In this document: piece by piece, positions 43,450-52,855 of the stretch | Layout of the letters: each line of letters starts with the position of its first letter | Numbering within the stretch: position 1 is the first letter of the stretch | From: Frateuria flava | GTDB lineage: Bacteria; Pseudomonadota; Gammaproteobacteria; Xanthomonadales; Rhodanobacteraceae | Direction: 5' to 3' | Length of the DNA: 64,000 nt | Assembly: GCF_017837635.1 (NCBI RefSeq) | Contig: NZ_JAGJRS010000013.1 | Span: forward strand, 186,001-250,000 | The notes under the pieces: model-generated | Database searches by the model: none | Seen by the model: only the letters and a program-made list of their open reading frames with translations | What the model was told of the DNA's origin: nothing | Translations under genes and position numbers: made by a program

Positions 43450-44301
43450 TTAAGGCTCCAGCATCAACTGGATTCGCTCCAGGTTCGCCAGCAGCTGCGC
43501 ATGGCGGTCGTCGTGGCTTTCGCACAGCAGCACGAACACGCAGTCGAGCAGGTGCTGCAGCGCCGACTGATACAGCAGCGGCTGGATGTAGGGCCGCTCG
43601 TCGTGCGCGCTGACCAGCAGCTGGATGTCGGCCAGCGTGCGCAGCGGGTTGGCGGTGTGCCGCGTGACGGTGATCACCTGCCCGCGCCGCTCGCGGAAGT
43701 AGCGTGCGATCTTGCACAGCGCCGGATGGTTGCCGTGCTCGGAGAACACCAGCAGCACGTCGCCGGCGCCGGCGGCGGAGACGTTCGCAGTCATCCGCGC
43801 GGTGTCGAAGTTGTGCACCGTGAGGATGCCCAGCAGCGACAGCCGCAGCGCGAAGTTGCGCGCGTAGATGTCGTCCTCGCCCAGGCCGATGATGAAGACC
43901 TTGCCGGCGCGCCCGGCCTGCTCGATCGCCGCGGCGATCGTGTCGATCACTTCGGGCGGATTGATCAGCCGCGTCGCCTCTTCGGCTTCCGACTTGCGCC
44001 GCCACAGCGCGCCGGGGCCCTCCTCCTGGCCGCTGCCGGCGCGCTCCATCGCCGGTGCATCGCCGTTGTCGGCGCGCGCGATCGCCTCGCCGACGGAATA
44101 CTTCAGGTCCGGGTAGCCCTTGAAGCCGAGCTTCTGGGTGAACTTGACCACGCTGGACTGGCTGATCCCCAGCGCATTGGCCAATTGCTGCGAGGAGTAG
44201 TCGCGCAGCAGGTGCGCATTCTCCAGGATGAAGTCGGCGATGCGCCGCTCCACCGCCGACATCTGGTCGCGTTCCGAACGGATTTTGACCAGCGGGGACA
44301 T
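43450..44301 (-). CDS. RpiR/MurR-family regulator (HTH + SIS)
   Basis: 283 residues. N-terminal HTH_6 domain: SAVERRIADFILENAHLL and SSQQLANALGISQSSVVKFT with QKLGFKGYPDLK. C-terminal SIS sugar-phosphate-isomerase fold about 125-260 (VFIIGLGEDDIYARNFALRL, LLVFSEHGNHPALCKIARYF). RpiR/MurR regulators sense phosphosugars such as MurNAc-6-P (family knowledge); the effector here is unknown. Its ATG overlaps the epimerase stop by one base (TGATG), tying it to peptidoglycan-peptide metabolism. Confidence 0.92.
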   Translation of the reverse strand: MSPLVKIRSERDQMSAVERRIADFILENAHLLRDYSSQQLANALGISQSSVVKFTQKLGFKGYPDLKYSVGEAIARADNGDAPAMERAGSGQEEGPGALWRRKSEAEEATRLINPPEVIDTIAAAIEQAGRAGKVFIIGLGEDDIYARNFALRLSLLGILTVHNFDTARMTANVSAAGAGDVLLVFSEHGNHPALCKIARYFRERRGQVITVTRHTANPLRTLADIQLLVSAHDERPYIQPLLYQSALQHLLDCVFVLLCESHDDRHAQLLANLERIQLMLEP

Positions 44302-45398
44302 CAGTCCGCGATCCTCTCCAGGCCCCTGATCTCGCGGATGCCGAGGCCCGGGGCGTCGGTCACGGAGATTTCCGATTCGTTGAAGATTACCCCACCGTCG
44401 ACCGGGTTGAACTGCGCCAGCGAGGGGCCGTCCAGGTCGATCTTGCTGATCGCGTCGGCGCGCGCCACCGCCACGTGCACGGCGGCGGCCACGCTGATCG
44501 AGGTCTCCAGCATGCAGCCGATCATGCAGTCGATGCCGTGCAACTGGGCGATGTCGGCGATCTTGATCGCGTTGGAGATGCCGCCGGTCTTCATCAGCTT
44601 GATGTTGATGATGTCGGCCGCGCGCATGCGGATCAGCTCGATCACCTCCATCGGGCCGAACACGCTCTCATCGGCCATCACCGGGGTGTGCACCCGTTCG
44701 GTGACGTAACGCATGCCTTCGAGGTCGCGCGCCTTGACCGGCTGCTCGACCAGTTCCAGCTTGATCCCGGCTTCTTCCAGCGTCTGCAGCGCATAGACGG
44801 CCTGCTTGGCGGTCCAGCCCTGGTTGGCATCCAGGCGCAGCAGTGCGCGCCCCTCGACCGCCGCATAGATCGCCTTGACCCGCTCGATGTCGACGCCGAT
44901 GTCCTTGCCGACCTTGATCTTCAGCGACTCGAACCCGCGCTCCACCGCCGCCACCGAATCGGCCACCATCTTGTCGATGTAGTCCACGCTGATGGTGATG
45001 TCGGTGGTGATCACCGGATCGCCGCCACCCAACAGCTTGTACAGCGGCGCGCCGTAGAGCTGGCCCCACAGGTCGTAGAGGGCGATCTCCACCGCGGCCT
45101 TGGCGCTGGAGTTCTTCTCCATCGAGCCCTGCACCAGGTGGGTCAGGCGGTTGAGGTTGGCGATGTCCTGGCCGATCAGCCGCGGCGAGATGTAGTGGCG
45201 GATGGCATCGACAATCGAGCCGTGCGTGTCGCCCGTAATCACCGCGGTGGCCGGCGCCTCGCCGTAGCCGACCTGGCCGGTGTCGGTGTGCACCATCACC
45301 ACGATGTCCTCGACCTGGTTGACGGTGCGCAACGCGGTCTTGAAGGGTGTCTTCAGGGGCACCCGCAGCATACCGAACTGGATGTCTGTGATCTTCAT
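44301..45398 (-). CDS. Dipeptide epimerase, L-Ala-D/L-Glu type
   Basis: 365-residue enolase-superfamily (MLE subgroup) enzyme. The acid/base Lys pair (SLKIKVGKDIG and INIKLMKTGGI) and metal ligands DANQGW, ELVEQPV and VMADESVFG are present. The late motif KIDLDGPSL carries the DxD that binds the dipeptide amino group in L-Ala-D/L-Glu epimerases (YcjG/YkfB). It converts L-Ala-D-Glu from murein peptides into L-Ala-L-Glu for peptidase degradation. Upstream a family A repeat separates it from the NlpC/P60 gene; downstream is the RpiR regulator. Confidence 0.9.
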   Translation of the reverse strand: MKITDIQFGMLRVPLKTPFKTALRTVNQVEDIVVMVHTDTGQVGYGEAPATAVITGDTHGSIVDAIRHYISPRLIGQDIANLNRLTHLVQGSMEKNSSAKAAVEIALYDLWGQLYGAPLYKLLGGGDPVITTDITISVDYIDKMVADSVAAVERGFESLKIKVGKDIGVDIERVKAIYAAVEGRALLRLDANQGWTAKQAVYALQTLEEAGIKLELVEQPVKARDLEGMRYVTERVHTPVMADESVFGPMEVIELIRMRAADIINIKLMKTGGISNAIKIADIAQLHGIDCMIGCMLETSISVAAAVHVAVARADAISKIDLDGPSLAQFNPVDGGVIFNESEISVTDAPGLGIREIRGLERIAD

Positions 45399-45421
45399 GA
45401 TGTTCTTGGTCTTCTGTAGTC

Positions 45422-45488
45422 CGTAGGGTGGGCTTCAGCCCACCGGCCCGTTCGCGGCGGCGTGTGGTGGGCTGAAGCCCACCCTACG
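45422..45488. repeat. Family A REP-like inverted repeat
   Basis: CGTAGGGTGGGCTTCAGCCC and the exact inverse GGGCTGAAGCCCACCCTACG around a central CGGCCCGTTCGCGGCGGCGTG. It is the most symmetrical copy in the window. Confidence 0.88.
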
Positions 45489-45493
45489 AACGC

Positions 45494-46894
45494 TCAAGGC
45501 CGCATGCGCACGATGCTGGTGACGTGGTCGATGAAGGTGGAGTCCTTGCCGTAGAGCATCGGAAGCAGCGGCGTCACCGAAACGGCATTGAGCTTGACGT
45601 GCGCCGTGGAGCCGTCGGCCTTGCGGTAGCTCATGCCCAGCACGTCGTGGATCACCCACGGTTGCCCTTGCCACTGGCCCAGGGACATCATCACGTGGCC
45701 GGGGATGTAGATCAGGTCGCCGAGCTTGAGGCTCTCCGCCGCACGCAGGCGTTCGGCGTGCGTGCTGTCCTTGCCGAACGTTTGCTTGGCGAAGGCCGGA
45801 CTTACCCCCTGGCTGGAGGTATTGCGCGGCATCTGCAGGCCCATCGAGCGATAGACGTCCGAGACGAAGCCGGAGCAGTCCCGCCCGTCGTAGGCATGGC
45901 CCCAGCCATAGCGCTCGCCCAGGAACTTGAATGCCTGGGTGATCAGGTTGCGCGGCGTCAGCGGCAGGTAGTCGGGCGCGGTGTCGGCGTTCTTCTGTAT
46001 CAGCGCGGGACTGAAGGCGAGCGAGCCGTCCGCCTTGCGCACCGGCAGCTCCACCACGTGCGCGGCGTAGGGCGTCTGGCCGTTGACCGGCTGGTCCGCG
46101 GCCAGGTCGGTGAGCACCGGCACGCGCGTGCCCATGTCCAGTTCGACCTGCGAGACGGCCGGCGCTTCGCGCGTGTAGACCGTATGGACCTTGGCGCCGG
46201 TGACGACCCGGTACGGCGTCTTGTCGACGTAACCGAACACCGCGTCCTTGCCGCCTTCGGCGATGTTGCTCGCCTCGGTCCAGGCCGCGTAGCGCGGGCT
46301 CACCACGAACAACCAGCGGCCGTCGCGGCTGGCATGGGCGATCACCACCGGCGTGCCCGGGAACTCGGCGGTCTCCTGGAAGCGGTCGATGTCGGTATCG
46401 CCCGGTTCGCGGAACACGCGCAGCGTGGTCGGGAAGGTGCGCAGCGCGGCGCGGCGCACCACCATGCCGTAGCGCGTGGGCTGGCTGGCCGGGATGGTGT
46501 CCAGCGCGCGGGCATCGATGATGCCTTTCACTGTCGCAGCCGGCACCGGCCTGCCATCGACGTCGTAAAGCGTCTTGGACGGCGCATCGGCCAGCTCCTC
46601 GATCCAGCCGCGCACCTGCGCGCCACTGAGCGTGGCCGGCAGCTTGCGCAGTTCGTGCATCGAGGTGTCCTGCGCGAACAGCCTGGCGTTCTGCGCCTCG
46701 ATCTGCTGGCGGCTCAGGATCACTTTGTCCGGCTGCGGCTGCAGGCCGATCCAGAACCCGGGGGTGAGCTGCGCCTCGCCTACGCCGAGTACGCCCGAGG
46801 GCGGCACCGGCAGCGTCGAAACCTGGTCGCGCGCATGCAGCGGCGTGGCTGCCAGCAGCAGGGCCAGCAGCGCCGAAGGGAGAACAGTTCGCAT
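45494..46894 (-). CDS. Exported NlpC/P60 (C40) endopeptidase with SH3-like domains
   Basis: 466 residues from ATG 46894 (GAGGACC site upstream), signal peptide MRTVLPSALLALLLAATPLH. An N-terminal region and SH3b-like segments (about 150-300; YGMVVRRAALRTFPTTLRVF, AHASRDGRWLFVVSPRYAAW) are followed by an NlpC/P60 domain: RYGWGHAYDGRDCSGFVSDV (nucleophile Cys), IYIPGHVMMSLG (His) and WVIHDVLG. This resembles YkfC-type enzymes that split gamma-D-Glu-meso-DAP bonds. It would generate L-Ala-D-Glu, the substrate of the adjacent epimerase. An ATG at 46909 is an alternative start. Confidence 0.88.
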   Translation of the reverse strand: MRTVLPSALLALLLAATPLHARDQVSTLPVPPSGVLGVGEAQLTPGFWIGLQPQPDKVILSRQQIEAQNARLFAQDTSMHELRKLPATLSGAQVRGWIEELADAPSKTLYDVDGRPVPAATVKGIIDARALDTIPASQPTRYGMVVRRAALRTFPTTLRVFREPGDTDIDRFQETAEFPGTPVVIAHASRDGRWLFVVSPRYAAWTEASNIAEGGKDAVFGYVDKTPYRVVTGAKVHTVYTREAPAVSQVELDMGTRVPVLTDLAADQPVNGQTPYAAHVVELPVRKADGSLAFSPALIQKNADTAPDYLPLTPRNLITQAFKFLGERYGWGHAYDGRDCSGFVSDVYRSMGLQMPRNTSSQGVSPAFAKQTFGKDSTHAERLRAAESLKLGDLIYIPGHVMMSLGQWQGQPWVIHDVLGMSYRKADGSTAHVKLNAVSVTPLLPMLYGKDSTFIDHVTSIVRMRP

Positions 46895-46914
46895 GGTCGT
46901 GGTCCTCATGGCCT

Positions 46915-48066
46915 TCACGGTCCCGCCAGCGTCGACATGATCGACGCCACCAGCAGGCCGAAGCCGGTGCCCAGTATGTAACCCAGCAGCGCGAGCAGGA
47001 TGCCGACCGGCACCAGCGCGCGCGAATAGCTCGCCGCCAGCACCGGCGTGGCCGCCACGCCGCCGATGTGCGCCAGCGAGGAAATTCCGCACAGATAGAG
47101 ATCGAACCGGAACAGCTTGGCGAAACCCACCAGCAACACCGCATGCACGGCGATGACGGTGACGCCGCAGAGCAGGTAAAGCGGCGCCGCGCCGATGCCG
47201 TGGAAATTGCTCTGCGAGGCGAGCACCGCCACCACGCTGATCAGCAGCGCGCTGGAAATGGTGCCCGCACCGGGATAGCGCGCCAGCGGTGTGTGCGCTA
47301 CCACCAGCCCGCCGGCGGTGGCGAGCAGGATGGTCCAGGTCGTGGCGCTGATCATGGTCGAGGTCGGCAGGTAGCCGGCCAGCCAGGCGCTCAGCGCCGC
47401 GACCGCCAGCGCGAGCCCCAGCCACAGCAGCACCGCGTCGGAGGTGGTCGGCCCGCTCGCCTTCGCCTCGGCCACCGGCAGGTCGCCGGTCGATTTTGCC
47501 TTGGTCCAGCGGTTGAACGCCGGCGCCAGCCGCGCCACCGCGAACAGCACCGCGACCCAGGTCGAATAGCACAGCGCGTCGGTCAGCAGGCTCATCGCCA
47601 GGTGCTGGTCGGACATGCCGATCGCCTGCTTGACCGCGATCATGTTCGCCGTGCCGCCGACCCAGCTGCCCGACAGCGCCGCCAGCGGATGCCAGGCATC
47701 GCCCGGCAGCCAGCGCTTGTAGAGCAGGAAGGTGGTGATGAAGGCGATGAACAGGCTGATCGAGGTGCAGGCGAACACGCCCAGTACCCGCGGCCCCAGC
47801 TTGAAGATCGCGCGCAGATCGCAGTTGATCATCAGCAGGAACAGCAGCGCCGGCACCATGTGCGATACCAGCATCGACTGCGCGGTGCGGATTTCCTCGT
47901 TGACCTGCCACAGCCCTGACACCGCCAGCGCGGTCACCAGCAGGTAGGTGAAGACGATCGGCGGCAGCACGTTGAACACGCGCCAGCCGGTGCGCCGCTC
48001 CAGCGCCGGAAACAGGCCGGCGGCCAGCAGCATCACGGCCAGGTACGGCCATACCGTGTGGATCAC
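46915..48066 (-). CDS. DUF819 family inner-membrane permease
   Basis: 383 residues with ten or so hydrophobic helices and no cytoplasmic domain. DUF819 features: NVLPPIVFTYLLVTALAVSG, ALSGSWVGGTANMIAVKQAI, GMSDQHLAMSLLTDALCYST, ISSALLISVVAVLASQ and ISSLAHIGGVAATPVLAASY. The family is an uncharacterised transporter group with a fold like cation/proton-exchange carriers. Its place at the head of the NlpC/P60-epimerase-RpiR run suggests import of peptides or dipeptides from murein (inference). Confidence 0.85.
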   Translation of the reverse strand: MIHTVWPYLAVMLLAAGLFPALERRTGWRVFNVLPPIVFTYLLVTALAVSGLWQVNEEIRTAQSMLVSHMVPALLFLLMINCDLRAIFKLGPRVLGVFACTSISLFIAFITTFLLYKRWLPGDAWHPLAALSGSWVGGTANMIAVKQAIGMSDQHLAMSLLTDALCYSTWVAVLFAVARLAPAFNRWTKAKSTGDLPVAEAKASGPTTSDAVLLWLGLALAVAALSAWLAGYLPTSTMISATTWTILLATAGGLVVAHTPLARYPGAGTISSALLISVVAVLASQSNFHGIGAAPLYLLCGVTVIAVHAVLLVGFAKLFRFDLYLCGISSLAHIGGVAATPVLAASYSRALVPVGILLALLGYILGTGFGLLVASIMSTLAGP

Positions 48067-48090
48067 GCGCTACCCCTCGTGCGTCGTGTC

Positions 48091-48107
48091 AGGAATATGC
48101 CATTCCT
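48091..48107. promoter_or_regulatory. Palindromic operator candidate in the divergent spacer
   Basis: AGGAAT-ATGCC-ATTCCT, a perfect 6-bp inverted repeat with a 5-nt spacer. It lies between the predicted transcription start and the DUF819 start codon, where a bound protein would block transcription. The RpiR/MurR-type regulator encoded at 43450-44301 is the obvious candidate ligand, by proximity only. Confidence 0.55.
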
Positions 48108-48122
48108 CATACATTGAGCTGA

Positions 48123-48150
48123 AGCATAAATTATTGACCACCTTTTGCAA
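48123..48150 (-). promoter_or_regulatory. Candidate sigma-70 promoter for the leftward operon
   Basis: Minus strand: TTGCAA (48150-48145), 16-nt spacer, TATGCT (48128-48123). The start of transcription would be near 48116, just upstream of the palindrome. Confidence 0.6.
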
Positions 48151-48170
48151 GCGTGTTACACAAGGCCTTG

Positions 48171-49712
48171 ATGCCAACTGGCGGGGGCGTTCGTGCAATG
48201 ACGAGGGTGCCAGGCAAGCAACGCAAACACGCACCGGCGCGCCGGCGGACCGTGCTGGCCGGCACCGTGCTGGCGGGCCTGCTTTGCTGCGCGACGTCGT
48301 CGCTGGCGAGCCTGCCACCGCCAGGCCCGCCCGCCATCGTCGCGCAAATCGACCACGGTCACTTTGCCGCCGCGCGCCAGGCGATCGATACCGCACTCGA
48401 ACAGCAGGGACTGACCCCGCAGGCGCGTGAGGCGCTGCAGTTCCAGCGCGAGCGCATGCATCGCATGCTGCTCGATTTCACGCTGACGGCGGATGAGGCC
48501 AAGGCACGCATCCGCAAGCAGATCCCCGACCTCACCGATGCCGAGTTCGCGCGTTGGGACCACGCCGGTCTGCTCGAACACATGGTGATCGACGGCCGCA
48601 CGCTCTATTTCAACCGCGCCCCGTCCAACCTTTTCCTGCTCAGCGACGAGGCGCGTGCGCGCCGTGGGCGCTCGGCGCCGGCGCTGCCGCCCAACGGCCC
48701 GAACGAACTGTTGAACGACCACCATCGCGCCGCCTTCCGCGAGGCGGTCGAAAGCGGCAAGACCGGCGTGCTGCCGATGCGCGTGCGGGTGACCCAGACG
48801 GTCACCGTCGACGCCAATGCGGTGCCGGCCGGCGAGACGGTCAAGGCATGGATCCCCTACCCGCGCGCGATCCCCGGCCAGCAGGACGACATCCACTTCG
48901 TCGCCAGCCAGCCGGCCGGCGCGCGCGTGGCGCCGGTCGACACGCTGCAGCGCACCGCCTACATGGAAGCACCGGCCAGGGCCGGGCAGCCGACCGTGTT
49001 CAAGCTCACCTATGAGCTGACCCTGCGCGCGCAATCGCATCCGATCGATCCGGCCAGGGTGGTCCCGGCCACGATCACGCCGCAGCTCGAACCCTTCGTG
49101 CAGGAACGCGCGCCGCACATCGTCTTCACCGACGACCTGCGCGCGTTCTCGCGCAAGGTGGTGGGCGATGAGAAGAACCCCTACCGCATCGCGCAGAAGC
49201 TCTTCGCCGCGGTGGACGCCATTCCCTGGGCCGGCGCGCGCGAATACTCCACCATCAGCAACATCAGCGACTACACCCTGCACGCCGGCCACGGCGACTG
49301 CGGCGAACAGACCCTGCTGCTGCTCACCCTGCTGCGCCTCAACGGCATCCCGGCGCGCTGGCAGTCCGGCTGGATGTTCTCCGACGGCGACTACGACAAC
49401 ATCCACGACTGGGGCCAGCTCTATCTCGCGCCCTATGGCTGGGTGCCGGTCGACGTGACCTTTGGCCAGCTCGAGCCGAAGGCCGGCGACGATCCGCGCC
49501 TTCGCTGGTTCTACCTGGGCGGCCTGGACGCGTACCGCATCGCCTTCAACGACGACTACAGCCGTCCATTCGTGCCGGCCAAGCAGTTCCCGCGCTCCGA
49601 AACGGTCGACTCGCAACGCGGCGAGGTCGAGTGGCGCGGCGGCAATCTGTATTTCGACAAGTGGGATTACCACTTCGACTGGCAGTTCCTGCACGGACGC
49701 AACGACAAGTAA
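48171..49712 (+). CDS. Exported transglutaminase-like (papain-fold) protein
   Basis: 513 residues from ATG 48171 (AAGG site); GTG 48153 and ATG 48198 are alternatives. A twin-basic-like n-region and hydrophobic stretch (RRRTVLAGTVLAGLLCCATS) form a signal peptide. Residues about 185-290 form a beta-rich domain (VTQTVTVDANAVPAGETVKA, WIPYPRAIPGQQ). The transglutaminase core has Cys in GHGDCGEQTLLLLTLL, His in YDNIHDWGQLYLA and Asp in WVPVDVTFGQ, so the Cys-His-Asp triad is complete. It could be a periplasmic peptidase or amide-processing enzyme; no substrate is known. First gene of the rightward arm. Confidence 0.85.
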   Translation: MPTGGGVRAMTRVPGKQRKHAPARRRTVLAGTVLAGLLCCATSSLASLPPPGPPAIVAQIDHGHFAAARQAIDTALEQQGLTPQAREALQFQRERMHRMLLDFTLTADEAKARIRKQIPDLTDAEFARWDHAGLLEHMVIDGRTLYFNRAPSNLFLLSDEARARRGRSAPALPPNGPNELLNDHHRAAFREAVESGKTGVLPMRVRVTQTVTVDANAVPAGETVKAWIPYPRAIPGQQDDIHFVASQPAGARVAPVDTLQRTAYMEAPARAGQPTVFKLTYELTLRAQSHPIDPARVVPATITPQLEPFVQERAPHIVFTDDLRAFSRKVVGDEKNPYRIAQKLFAAVDAIPWAGAREYSTISNISDYTLHAGHGDCGEQTLLLLTLLRLNGIPARWQSGWMFSDGDYDNIHDWGQLYLAPYGWVPVDVTFGQLEPKAGDDPRLRWFYLGGLDAYRIAFNDDYSRPFVPAKQFPRSETVDSQRGEVEWRGGNLYFDKWDYHFDWQFLHGRNDK

Positions 49713-49760
49713 CCAACAAGTTCAACTGACATCGACCCGGCGTCGAGGGGAGTAGGGGAA

Positions 49761-52700
49761 ATGAGCAGCAAGGTTTGGAACATGCGCAGGACCGTGCTCG
49801 GCACGGCGCTCGGGCTGGCGCTGGTCGCCTTTGGCGCGCCACCGGCGCACGCGGCCAATACCGACGGCACGGTGGCCGGCCACACCCAGGCCGGCGCCAC
49901 CGTGACGGTCACCAGCCCGGATACCGGCCTGACCCGCTCGGTCGTCGCGGACGACGAGGGCAACTACCGCCTGCCCTATCTGCCGGTGGGCCAGTACACG
50001 ATCAGCGCCACCAGCGGCGGCCAGCAGGTCGGCCCGACCCGCAACGTGACGGTTGCGCTGGGCACCACCACCACGGTGAACCTGGGCGCGGTCGACGCGA
50101 CCAGCCTGGCAACCATCAACGTCACCAGCTCGGTGCTGCCGGTGATCGACGTCAGTTCCACCGAGTCGGCCACCATCGTTTCGCGCGCCGACCTGGTGCG
50201 CCTGCCGGTGGACCAGAACGTCACCTCCGTGGCGCTGCTCGCGCCGGGCGTGGTCAAGGGCAACGCCGGCTTCGGCGGCATCTCCTTCGGCGGCTCGTCG
50301 ATCGCCGAGAACGCGTTCTACGTCAACGGCCTGAACGTCACCGACTTCTACAACCGCAACGGCTTCTCCGAGGCGCCGTTCGCGTTCTACGACCAGTTCC
50401 AGGTCAAGACCGGCGGCTACTCGGTCGAGTTCGGCCGCACCACCGGCGGCGTGGTCAACGCGGTGGCGCGCTCGGGCACCAACGAGTTCAAGGCCGGCGC
50501 CGAGATCACCATGGAGCCGGGCAACTGGCATTCGCGCGCGCATGACTACTACTTCGACGGCGAGCGCTACTACACCGCCAGCCGCGACCAGGACTCGCTG
50601 ATCAAGACCAACGTCTGGGCGTCCGGCCCGATCGTGAAGGACAAGCTGTTCTTCTTCGCCATGTACGAAGCGCGCGGCGCCAGCCCGCACAACACCGACA
50701 ACGTCGGCACCACGATGACCGACCACAGCTCCAACCAGGGCTTCTGGGGCACCACCATCGACTGGAACATCACCGACAACAACACGCTGTCGCTGATGGC
50801 CTTCTCGGACAAGAACAAGGACACCGGCGACGTCTACAGCTACGACTTCGACAACGACCGGCGCATCGCCAAGACCAACGAGGTCTACACCAACACCGGC
50901 GGCAAGAACTGGGCACTGACCTGGACCAGCTACCTGACCAACGACCTGTCGATGAAGCTGATGTACGGCCGCAACCAGCGCCAGGCGGACATCAGCTCGC
51001 AGCTGGACAACGAGTGCAACCGCGTGGCCGTGAGCGCCGGCGTGCCGCTGCCGGGTGACTTGCCGCTGGGCTGCACCAGCAGCTCGCAGGTCGCCTCGCG
51101 CGAGGACATCCGCAAGCAGTACCGCGCGGATTTCGAGTGGACGCTCGGCGACCACCTGCTGCGCTTCGGTTATGACCACGAGGTCGACACGTCCGACTAC
51201 GCGCGCCGCTATCCGGGCCCGGGCGGCTATTACTACAACGTGTACACCGTTCCCACCGGTGGCCAGGTCGGCAATGCCGATGGCGGCGGCCGCGTCCCCG
51301 TGGGCGACGAGGCCTGGGTGCGCGTGCGCCGCTACGAGATCGCCGGCAACTTCCAGACCAAGAACGCTGCCTGGTACATCGAGGACAACTGGCAGATCAC
51401 CCCGAACCTTGTGCTCAACGGCGGCCTGCGCAACGACAGCTTCGACAACCAGGACGCCGCCGGCCGCAGCTACATCAAGATCGACCAGCAGATCGCCCCG
51501 CGCCTGGGCTTCTCCTGGGACATGAAGGGCGACGGCAGCACCAAGCTGTTCGGCAACCTGGGCCGCTACTACCTGCCCGTGGCGAACGTGATCAACATCA
51601 AGCAGGCCGGCGGCCTGCTGGACGAGCGCTCCTCGCATCGCTTCCTCGGCTGGCAGACGCAGGAGATCAATGGCTTCCAGTACGCCATGCCGATCGTCGG
51701 CGACGCGCTGCCGGGCAGCCACGTGGACACCTCGCAGGGTGACGGCACCGTCGGCGACCTGCGCGCCGAGGTCGACCACGACATGGATCCGGTCTACCAG
51801 GACGAGGCGATCCTCGGCTTCCAGCAGATGATCGACAACAGCTGGTCGTGGGGCGTGAGCGCCACCTACCGCCGCCTGCACAACGCGATCGACGACATGG
51901 AGATCAGCGCCACCTCACAGTGCGGCGAGGATGGTTACATCGGCTGGGTGATGGCCAACCCCGGCAAGAAGGTGACCGTGTGGGGCGACACCAACTGCGA
52001 CGGCGACGCCGATGGCTACCTCACCGTGGACACCTCCAAGGAAGGTTGGGCGATGTACCGCCAGGACGGCGTGGACGCCGACGGCGACGCGATCATGACC
52101 TACATCGGCCAGCGTGGCTGGGTGAAACCCAAGCGCACCTACACCGCGCTTGAGTTCCAGCTCGACCGCGCCTGGGACGAGAAGTGGTCGTTCAACGCCT
52201 CCTACGTGCTCGCCTGGAACCGCGGCAATGCCGAAGGCCCGGTCAACTCCGACACCGACTTCGACGACACCGGCCGCACCGAGAACTTCGACGATCCGTG
52301 GGTGAACTTCGGCGGCAACGGCTACTTGCCCAACGACCGTCGCCACCAGCTCAAGCTGCGCGGCACCTACGCGATCACCCCGCACTGGCAGGTCGGTGCC
52401 AACGCCGACATCCACTCCGGCGGCCCGATCACCGGCTTCGGCGTGGGCAACCCGTACGATGCGAGCAACTACCACAGCTACTTCATCTGCGTGGAGAACT
52501 GCGATTCGGACAACTCCGCCGAACGCGTGTACCAGCACTCCTCGCGCGGCGACTACGGCCGACTGCCGTGGACCTACACCTTCGACGCCAGCCTGAGCTA
52601 CATCCTGCCCTTCCAGGGCGGCGGCGATCTGCGCGTGAAGCTGGCCGTCTACAACCTGCTCAACCAGCAACGCACCGTGCAGGTCGACCAGACCCTGCAA

Positions 52701-52796
52701 AGTGCGATCTCCAATGAAACCGACGCCACCTTCCGGCTGCCGATCGGGTTCCAGTCGCCGCGCTTCACTCAGTTGAGCGTAAGCGTGAACTTCTAA
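49761..52796 (+). CDS. TonB-dependent receptor, Oar-like
   Basis: 1011-residue outer-membrane receptor. It has a signal peptide (MRRTVLGTALGLALVAFGAP, cleaved near AHA), an N-terminal carboxypeptidase-regulatory-like beta domain (TVTVTSPDTGLTRSVVADDE), a plug domain (TIVSRADLVRLPVDQNVTSV, ENAFYVNGLNVTDFYNRNGF) and a long beta barrel ending in Phe (FTQLSVSVNF). It shows no canonical TonB box that I can identify with confidence. Probably imports a peptide or carbohydrate; the genes that follow point to murein-derived peptides (inference). Followed by a strong terminator, so downstream genes may have their own promoter or be read through. Confidence 0.92.
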   Translation: MSSKVWNMRRTVLGTALGLALVAFGAPPAHAANTDGTVAGHTQAGATVTVTSPDTGLTRSVVADDEGNYRLPYLPVGQYTISATSGGQQVGPTRNVTVALGTTTTVNLGAVDATSLATINVTSSVLPVIDVSSTESATIVSRADLVRLPVDQNVTSVALLAPGVVKGNAGFGGISFGGSSIAENAFYVNGLNVTDFYNRNGFSEAPFAFYDQFQVKTGGYSVEFGRTTGGVVNAVARSGTNEFKAGAEITMEPGNWHSRAHDYYFDGERYYTASRDQDSLIKTNVWASGPIVKDKLFFFAMYEARGASPHNTDNVGTTMTDHSSNQGFWGTTIDWNITDNNTLSLMAFSDKNKDTGDVYSYDFDNDRRIAKTNEVYTNTGGKNWALTWTSYLTNDLSMKLMYGRNQRQADISSQLDNECNRVAVSAGVPLPGDLPLGCTSSSQVASREDIRKQYRADFEWTLGDHLLRFGYDHEVDTSDYARRYPGPGGYYYNVYTVPTGGQVGNADGGGRVPVGDEAWVRVRRYEIAGNFQTKNAAWYIEDNWQITPNLVLNGGLRNDSFDNQDAAGRSYIKIDQQIAPRLGFSWDMKGDGSTKLFGNLGRYYLPVANVINIKQAGGLLDERSSHRFLGWQTQEINGFQYAMPIVGDALPGSHVDTSQGDGTVGDLRAEVDHDMDPVYQDEAILGFQQMIDNSWSWGVSATYRRLHNAIDDMEISATSQCGEDGYIGWVMANPGKKVTVWGDTNCDGDADGYLTVDTSKEGWAMYRQDGVDADGDAIMTYIGQRGWVKPKRTYTALEFQLDRAWDEKWSFNASYVLAWNRGNAEGPVNSDTDFDDTGRTENFDDPWVNFGGNGYLPNDRRHQLKLRGTYAITPHWQVGANADIHSGGPITGFGVGNPYDASNYHSYFICVENCDSDNSAERVYQHSSRGDYGRLPWTYTFDASLSYILPFQGGGDLRVKLAVYNLLNQQRTVQVDQTLQSAISNETDATFRLPIGFQSPRFTQLSVSVNF

Positions 52797-52813
52797 GGCC
52801 CTCCCCGCCTGGC

Positions 52814-52843
52814 GGCCCGCGGTCATCGCGGGCCGTCTTTTTT
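52814..52843 (+). terminator. Rho-independent terminator after the TonB receptor gene
   Basis: GGCCCGCG-GTCAT-CGCGGGCC then GTCTTTTTT; perfect 8-bp stem. Confidence 0.92.
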
Positions 52844-52855
52844 GGGCCGCTGCGA

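Noticed and set aside
45435-47144. 569-residue alternative frame over the NlpC/P60 gene
   Set aside because: Arg/Ala/Gly-rich shadow; the other frame carries a signal peptide and the full NlpC/P60 catalytic set.
49722-51881. 719-residue minus-strand ORF over the TonB receptor
   Set aside because: Repetitive Val/Ala/His/Arg composition and full overlap with a receptor having recognisable domains.
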